DNA of 64,000 nt, taken from the NCBI GenBank assembly GCA_002633025.1, contig NMRB01000035.1, positions 655,151 to 719,150 of the forward strand. Direction: 5' to 3'. The notes beneath the pieces were generated by a model that saw only the letters and a program-made list of their open reading frames with translations, was not told where the DNA came from and made no database searches. Below, one piece after another: positions 58,602-64,000 of the stretch (the first letter of the stretch is position 1; the number at the start of each line of letters is the position of its first letter). This DNA comes from Notospermus geniculatus. Taxonomy: Eukaryota > Nemertea > Pilidiophora > Heteronemertea > Lineidae. The position numbers were made by a program, and so were the translations under genes.

Positions 58602-58739
58602 GGGAGTTTGAGATCAGCAACTTATCACGGATCCTTATACGTATACGGATAGATTTCTGTACAACGAGGACAAATTTTGTGTACATTTCGATCCGTATAC
58701 GTATAAGGATCCGCGATAAGTTGCTGATCTCAAACTCCC
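58602..58739. mobile_element. GGGAG-ended MITE with a third interior (G, 138 bp)
   Basis: GGGAGTTTGAGATCAGCAAC at the left and GTTGCTGATCTCAAACTCCC at the right. The arms run on through GATCCTTATACGTATACGGAT. TA precedes it (58600-58601), while the right flank is TT, so one side of the target has mutated. Confidence 0.88.
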
Positions 58740-59660
58740 TTTTGTTTGATGTACAGTGCGGATCACGCACACTGCTTGATTGCCTGGACATCAAAACTCG
58801 ATAAGAATCGAGGCCCATTTCATGTTAAACAAGAGAAAGAAAATTCACCAAGGCAGCAAAGAGTAAAACAAATTTGTTTGGTTTGAATCTGATTTTATCA
58901 TTTTCAGTTCCATGTTTTGATTTGACAGATGTGTCGGATGGCAATACCCCTGATATTTGTCATATCGTATTTTCCTTTGTTTTATCATCGGTACGGACGG
59001 AAGGATCGCATCTTCAGACGGAAAAAAAAGCTTGACATTTTAGACGAATACTCCCTCGTGTGAAATAAAAGTAGGCAAACAAAAACGCTGAAGCCTGTTT
59101 TGTTTGCAGTGATTTCGAGGTGAATTTGCCCAAGATATATGGAACTCGAAAAAGGCGTATGGAGTGTGAGTTTCTTTACATGAAGTATGCACTTGCTAGG
59201 CTTGGTGAACACTTCACTCAGTCCTGTCATTGTAATATTTTTCACTGTTGCCCGTTTGCCAATACCTCCCAACAAAAGACTGACGCATTAAGCTGCAGTG
59301 GGGGAGGAACTGGTAAACATGTTTCTCTGTTTTTGAGTGTTCACCAAACAAAAAAGCGGGCAATGTACACGATGACGCGTCCATACACATTCGGAACGAC
59401 CTGAGGCGAACTGCTTATCTGCCACTGGACGGCACATTTCACCTCGGACACAAGTGCAAGGCAGCCATATTGTTTATCAACAAACCCACGTGACCAACCG
59501 TGGGACTATTTTGGCAGAATTTTGGCCTGTTAAGGTGTTCAAACTTATTTGCTGGATAACTTGAGGGATATTATTTATAAACTTACCGGTATCTCATCCA
59601 ATCTGCCAATTATTGATCAATAACGCAACGTTTTGTGTGACCTATTTCGTTCATGCGCAG
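58740..59660. other. No gene recognised
   Basis: Overlapping opposed frames at 58985-59404 look like chance. No repeat match. Confidence 0.42.
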
Positions 59661-60002
59661 GNGGGTAAATTTTACCAATGCCATCGGCAATTTCGATTTT
59701 ACCACAGAAAAGGGTAATATTTGCTCAAAAGCGCAGGTCAATATTACCTATCCGTGGGTATTCTCAGGCACCTTCCTTACTATAGGGGGTAATGTTTACC
59801 TGGAACCGTGGGTAAAACTGGGGACAAGCTTACTACCAATTTACCTACGGGAATATAGGTACTAAGCTTGTCCCCAGTTTTACCCACGGTTCCAGGTAAA
59901 CATTACCTCCAATAATAAGGAAGGCGCCTGAGAATACACACGGATAGGTAATATTGACCGGCGCTTTTGAGCAAATATTACCCATTGGTAAAATTTACCC
60001 GC
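59661..60002. mobile_element. ~340 bp long hairpin built from GGTAA/TTACC words
   Basis: GGGTAAATTTTACC opens the left arm, and GGTAAAATTTACCC closes the right. The arms pair through GGTAATATTTGCTCAAAAGC, GGTCAATATTACCTATCCG, GGTAATGTTTACCTGGAACC and AAAACTGGGGACAAGCTTA with a small loop near 59838-59860. The left arm has about 35 extra bases (59678-59712). GGTAA or TTACC recurs about every 25-40 bp. An N at 59662 sits at the very edge. Confidence 0.88.
59662..59662. other. Ambiguous base at hairpin edge
   Basis: Single N just before GGGTAAATTTTACC. The matching arm suggests a C here. Confidence 0.9.
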
Positions 60003-60063
60003 GGGGACTATTCCATTTTTTACAGTTTACATATACAAAACTGCACAGCAAACGCACCGGAAC

Positions 60064-60268
60064 ACTGAAAAACTCTGTTTAGTCAAAATGACGAACTTAA
60101 TAGGTTCGTTTTCCATTTATCACCAAACTGAGTATCAGATACGTCGAACAATCTCTAACAAGGTTCGTCCAAATGACGAACCGTGGATTTGTCATTTCGA
60201 TACTCAGTTTGGTGATAAATGGAAAACGAATCTAAGTTCGTCATTTTGACGAAGCAGAGTTTTTCAGT
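60064..60268. mobile_element. 205 bp hairpin MITE, ACTGAAAAACTCTG ends
   Basis: ACTGAAAAACTCTG at the left pairs with CAGAGTTTTTCAGT at the right. The arms continue through GTCAAAATGACGAACTTA, GGTTCGTTTTCCATTTATCA and CCAAACTGAGTATC, with a loop of about 60 bp. No target duplication is clear. Confidence 0.87.
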
Positions 60269-60919
60269 GAATCTGGTTTTGTGTGTCCACACCTTTATGG
60301 AAGTTTCCGAATTCCAAACTTGACAGTTTTCCGGCCTAGCAGAGTGCGGAGTAATATCATAAAAAACTGCTCGACATGAGCTTGGAAATATATGGCTATT
60401 GTATACATTGTCATTCATCTCTTGGACTGTTGTACCTTAGACACCAGTCATCAAAACCTGTACTCGATTACCGAGCGCTGCTCTTGCCCGTCATGCCCTG
60501 GATGATGGAGGGAGATCCCCTCAATCCTTGACGGATGAAAAGCTTTGATTCAAACCTCGGCCAACCAGATGATATTTTGATATGGTGATATTTAATGTCT
60601 ATGTATTACGATGATGTTCGTATCTCAGCCTATCAAGATGAACCGTTCGTTCTGGCCATTAATCATAGTTACACTCTCCGTGACAGGAGATGGCAATATG
60701 ATATGTGACTTATGTGAAGGAATGTTGGGTCAGGCTGCGTGGACGTATCGTTAGAGGTCATGCATGGCAGAACGCTTAATCATCAAACGCCTAATCCTAT
60801 AACCATTGTTGCATTTGGGGGGGGGGGCAGAGTACTGCCGTACATGTATCTATCTGTGCAACAGAACAAGACGGATTAAAATACAGATTCCTTACGATTT
60901 TCCATTGTCGAATTAGGCC
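60269..60919. other. No gene; 11 bp poly-G tract at 60817-60827
   Basis: Nothing else stands out. The poly-G run is a likely sequencing or replication trouble spot. Confidence 0.5.
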
Positions 60920-61072
60920 TAAAGCCGGTGACAGATTGGTTCGTACGCGGAGCGTCCTGCAGGCGTTCCGCCAATCAGATTCTTCGATAGGTGTTTCCGT
61001 CCGTGTTACCGCCTGCCTGATTGGTTGAACGCTTTCCGACGCGTTGCTTACAGCCAGTCTGTCACCGCCTTG
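60920..61072. mobile_element. GGCGGTGAC-family MITE, copy 3
   Basis: Left TAAAGCCGGTGACAGATTGG, right CCAGTCTGTCACCGCCTTG. Same middle (CCAATCAG, GGTGTTTCCGTCC, GTTACCGCC) as 38069-38222. Confidence 0.86.
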
Positions 61073-61875
61073 AGCCTACATCCGAACTTAACAAACAATA
61101 GTGCCTACTTCGAATTCCTATTTATTGGAAAGGGATTATTCCCTAGAACAAAACAGCAACAAGAGTGACTTCTCGTAGTGTTAGAGTGTGGCCGAAAAAA
61201 AATCACGTTTTCCTTTATGGTCAGTAATGGAGTCGATTACTCTTTGCGTACGACGTCATCATAAGCGGGGTGAACTGATGACGTCATCATTTTCTCAGTC
61301 TACTCATGAGAATTGCGAAGACTTGAAGTGGTTCTCGCTTTCCTTGTCATGAGCGTATCTCAACCTCCCTGTTACGCAAACGTAAACCCATCTCACGTCA
61401 CAAACCACACAACACCAGCTTTGTAAACTCTCTATTTTTGGATTGATTCGCTGTGGATTCGATTATTCAAACAGAAATTGACTACACTATCCATTTGTTT
61501 GCCAATGAGATTGTGCATTACCGTTCGTTAGGAAACACATTGTATCTGTACAAGAAATGACTGCTCCAATAAATTTCATCTGCCGGATGCTGATTCTGTT
61601 TGCGAAGAGAGAGAACTCGCGAGAAACGAATTTCGCAGCTTTCAAAATAGTTAATTTTTGGTTTTGTGTCGGACGATAAATCGCTGTCGTATACAATGAT
61701 ATCACATTATATTGAGTTGTAAGGTTTCAAAAGAGAATCATGATTGGACAATAAGTAAGACTAAAATGTTTTTAGTGTTGATAAGGAAATGATAAGATTT
61801 TGTCTAAATTTTTCTGATGTACGTCCCAGTATTTAAGTGTGGGGAATTATTGAATAAACTCTATTAAACACTTTG
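61073..61875. other. No gene; two CRE-like words
   Basis: GACGTCATCAT occurs at about 61250 and 61280 in direct orientation. No frame or repeat supports anything more. Confidence 0.42.
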
Positions 61876-62028
61876 AAATAGGAGCAGTCAGCCGCGCTTA
61901 TCGCCAAAAGATGGCAGCAAAGTTCTAGCGGACCAATACAATAGAAGTTTCTCCTGGTTGGTGCTCACTCAACCATAACTGGGCCCGCTAGTGACACCTA
62001 TTGGTCAATTGACTGACAGCTGTTTTTC
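61876..62028. mobile_element. Dispersed repeat, inverted copy of the 15.1 kb insertion
   Basis: Begins GGAGCAGTCAGCCGCGCTTA and ends TGACTGACAGCTG. Its reverse complement aligns along its length with 15124-15289, with more divergence in the middle. Confidence 0.68.
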
Positions 62029-62322
62029 TTGCAAGCCTTGTCCTAAACTGGCCATAACAGAATTTTCGCCTGCCTTACTTTCTCATAACATAAGCACTGT
62101 TTGCATTGGTCCATACCCACCTCATGACCTTGGAACAGAAGTTCAGGCTCAAGGGGACCATAAATACCTCAGAATATCGTGATAACTCGTCATATTCAAT
62201 ATGTAGTAGGCATCGCACGGTCGGATGGATTATAAACCAAGTTGGTTTATATCCTTTCCGAATCAGTTGACCGTATGGCAAAATGTATGGTCACACTCTC
62301 GTTTACATCGTAACTGGTTGAA

Positions 62323-62458
62323 GATGGGGATTTGGCCTAGTGGTTAAGGCGTGCTGCCCCTTAGTGCTGGCGATTGATGCCTCATGCGATGGTCCGTGGG
62401 TTCGAATCTGGTAGGAACCAATGTCTTTCACCTTAGAAATCGGATTCTATTTCATATT
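62323..62458 (+). mobile_element. 136 bp tRNA-derived SINE with 14 bp target duplication
   Basis: Starts GATGGGGATTTGGCC and ends GATTCTATTTCATATT. A box TGGCCTAGTGG (62333-62343) fits the Pol III consensus, and B box GGTTCGAATCT (62399-62409) fits with one mismatch. It is flanked by CGTAACTGGT(T/C)GAA at 62309-62322 and 62459-62472, which sets both ends. The tail is T/A-rich rather than poly-A. Relatives are at 1251-1472 and 11126-11336. Confidence 0.87.
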
Positions 62459-62472
62459 CGTAACTGGTCGAA

Positions 62473-63528
62473 CGATGCTGAATGGATGAAGGGTCCACCA
62501 GGTTTGGAACTCAGGTCCAAATACGAATAGTACTGAATATGTAATACTTGTCTCTGCATTAACAAACTTTATGACTGATGTGAAAGTAACTCGATTACTT
62601 AAAGTGTATATAACACTTCCAATATCTAATCGACGTATAACACTGTCTTGCGGTATAGAATTAAATCTGGCATTTCGTAAAATAAAGTCAGGGGAACCAT
62701 GGGAACTGTAAGACTCGCTGAAATGCTTCGGGGAGAAGACATAAATGAATTTCTATGGATGGAGATATCAAATAAATCAGATTAACTCAGGTATGAAGTG
62801 CGAAAGTGTTTTTGACAGCTTTGTAAATGAAAATATGACGGGGAATTTTATGCTCTGTTGGTCATAATTTAGAATAAAGGGCTTGCTCAAGTTAAAGTCA
62901 CGTTTGATAAAAGTGACAGACAGTTTGGACAAATTGAACATCCATTTTTCACGGACCACAATGCGACATGTTAAAACGGATTTGAATAGTACATGTATAT
63001 GAATATTTACATATTTCTAATTTGATTGTAGCTCAAGTAACCGACTACATTTCATTGATCGAATAAATTGATCGTTAACTTTGTTACACAACGCGACTGA
63101 CGAGCTGTTCAAACACTCGATATGAAAGATTTACCATTTCGTCGGTAGCAAATTTGGATTTCATGAGCAATACGAAGTCTATTGTTGTTGCTAACTATGA
63201 CGTCATAGATCGTTGCTTTGTTGACTTCAAGATAACTGTCCAAATCCTTGTCCCCAGAGACCACCCTTGTCCCTTTAGGAGGGCCCTAAATGACAGGGAA
63301 CTGAATCACTCGGATTACCCGGCCCTTCCTGTTTTCGTTGGGATTTATTTCCATACCACACTGTTAGGTATGCTGTGCTAATGAAGAGCCAAGGTCCCTG
63401 AGTGACCACTCAGTCACCTTGATGAGCTGGTGATTACTAAACACCATGTTTATAAACATGGCCACCTGCTGATTTCACCAGAGAGATGTAGATAGGGAGA
63501 ATAATGGCCTATAGTCGGATGTTGGCCA
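62473..63528. other. No gene recognised
   Basis: AT-rich; frames of 60-75 codons only. No repeat match. Confidence 0.42.
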
Positions 63529-63625
63529 GGGGCCATATGCATAAAACTACTTAAGTATGAAAATCCCAAGGGATTCCCTCAAACCACCACTAAAGTGGAA
63601 ATCTTAACTTAAGGGAGATGCAGAA
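63529..63625. mobile_element. Solo end of a GGGGCCATATGCATAAAAC-type hairpin family
   Basis: GGGGCCATATGCATAAAACT then ACTTAAGTATG resembles the left end of 6881-7114 (GGGTCCATATTCATAAAACT). No matching right end is seen before the window stops, so it may be truncated. Confidence 0.4.
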
Positions 63626-64000
63626 AGCTACTTTGGAATAGTGAAAGCCTCAAAATCACCCTTAACTCTAAGTGTGGTCACAGTTCCCTTAACTGACTCC
63701 TTAACTTCACAGTTGTGGCAGGAACAGGTTGGAATATGTTGTCCATGCTGTTTTTTAATGCATGCTAGCCAAATAGGCCAGGGAAATTATGTGCTAGGCT
63801 AGGGTGGGATAACATTGAACTGTGCCAAGGATTTTGATTTGACAGACCATGTATCCTCTTTCTGTCCTACCAATTTGGTAACCTCTTTTTTGTTTTCCAC
63901 CGTTAATAGCCACTTTACACAGTTCCTAACATACTAAAATGTGCATTACAGCATTGCCTGCAGTCATGTTCATGTACATGCAGCCTACATTTGAGAAACC

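Noticed and set aside
62323-62420. Functional tRNA with long variable arm
   Set aside because: No acceptor stem. The 14 bp target duplications outside show it is a SINE.

Overview
The window looks like non-coding, repeat-dense DNA from an invertebrate animal. It has tRNA-derived SINEs with clean target-site duplications, many hairpin MITEs, minisatellites, frequent CpG and no dense open reading frames. The style would fit a marine deuterostome such as amphioxus, but nothing here fixes the species. I found no protein-coding exon, rRNA, functional tRNA or CRISPR array that I can support. The open frames are short. They lie in or across repeats, lack recognisable domains, and where a frame exists in two copies the differences mostly change the residue.

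Layout. Positions 1-8188 and 9881-18234 are two direct copies of one sequence, separated by 1.7 kb (8189-9880). The copies differ by point changes and by clean insertions: a 118 bp MITE and a ~165 bp repeat only in copy 2, and a ~121 bp (TAA)-tailed insertion only in copy 1. A 16-unit, 19 bp minisatellite (18295-18598) lies just past the end of copy 2. At 21226-21760 a fragment of the same duplicated sequence recurs in inverted orientation and is split by a 373 bp element with 9 bp target duplications (Mutator-like). Local tandem duplications fill 23.7-28.9 kb, including a 1.1 kb unit whose junction carries an N.

From 29 to 63 kb the sequence is a mosaic of small transposons. One family has TA target duplications and GGGAG-type ends (about 140-150 bp, seven copies counting one degraded, plus two groups with the same ends but different interiors). 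Others include a piggyBac-like TTAA element, a CGTCA-rich family, a GGCGGTGAC family, a TATTCATAAAA family and several single hairpins. Three nested insertions give a relative order of activity. Minisatellites of 50 bp (inside a 385 bp higher-order unit) and 43 bp occupy 46.9-47.8 and 50.0-50.5 kb.

No genes act together here. What the window records is transposition: element ends, target duplications, and filled versus empty sites.
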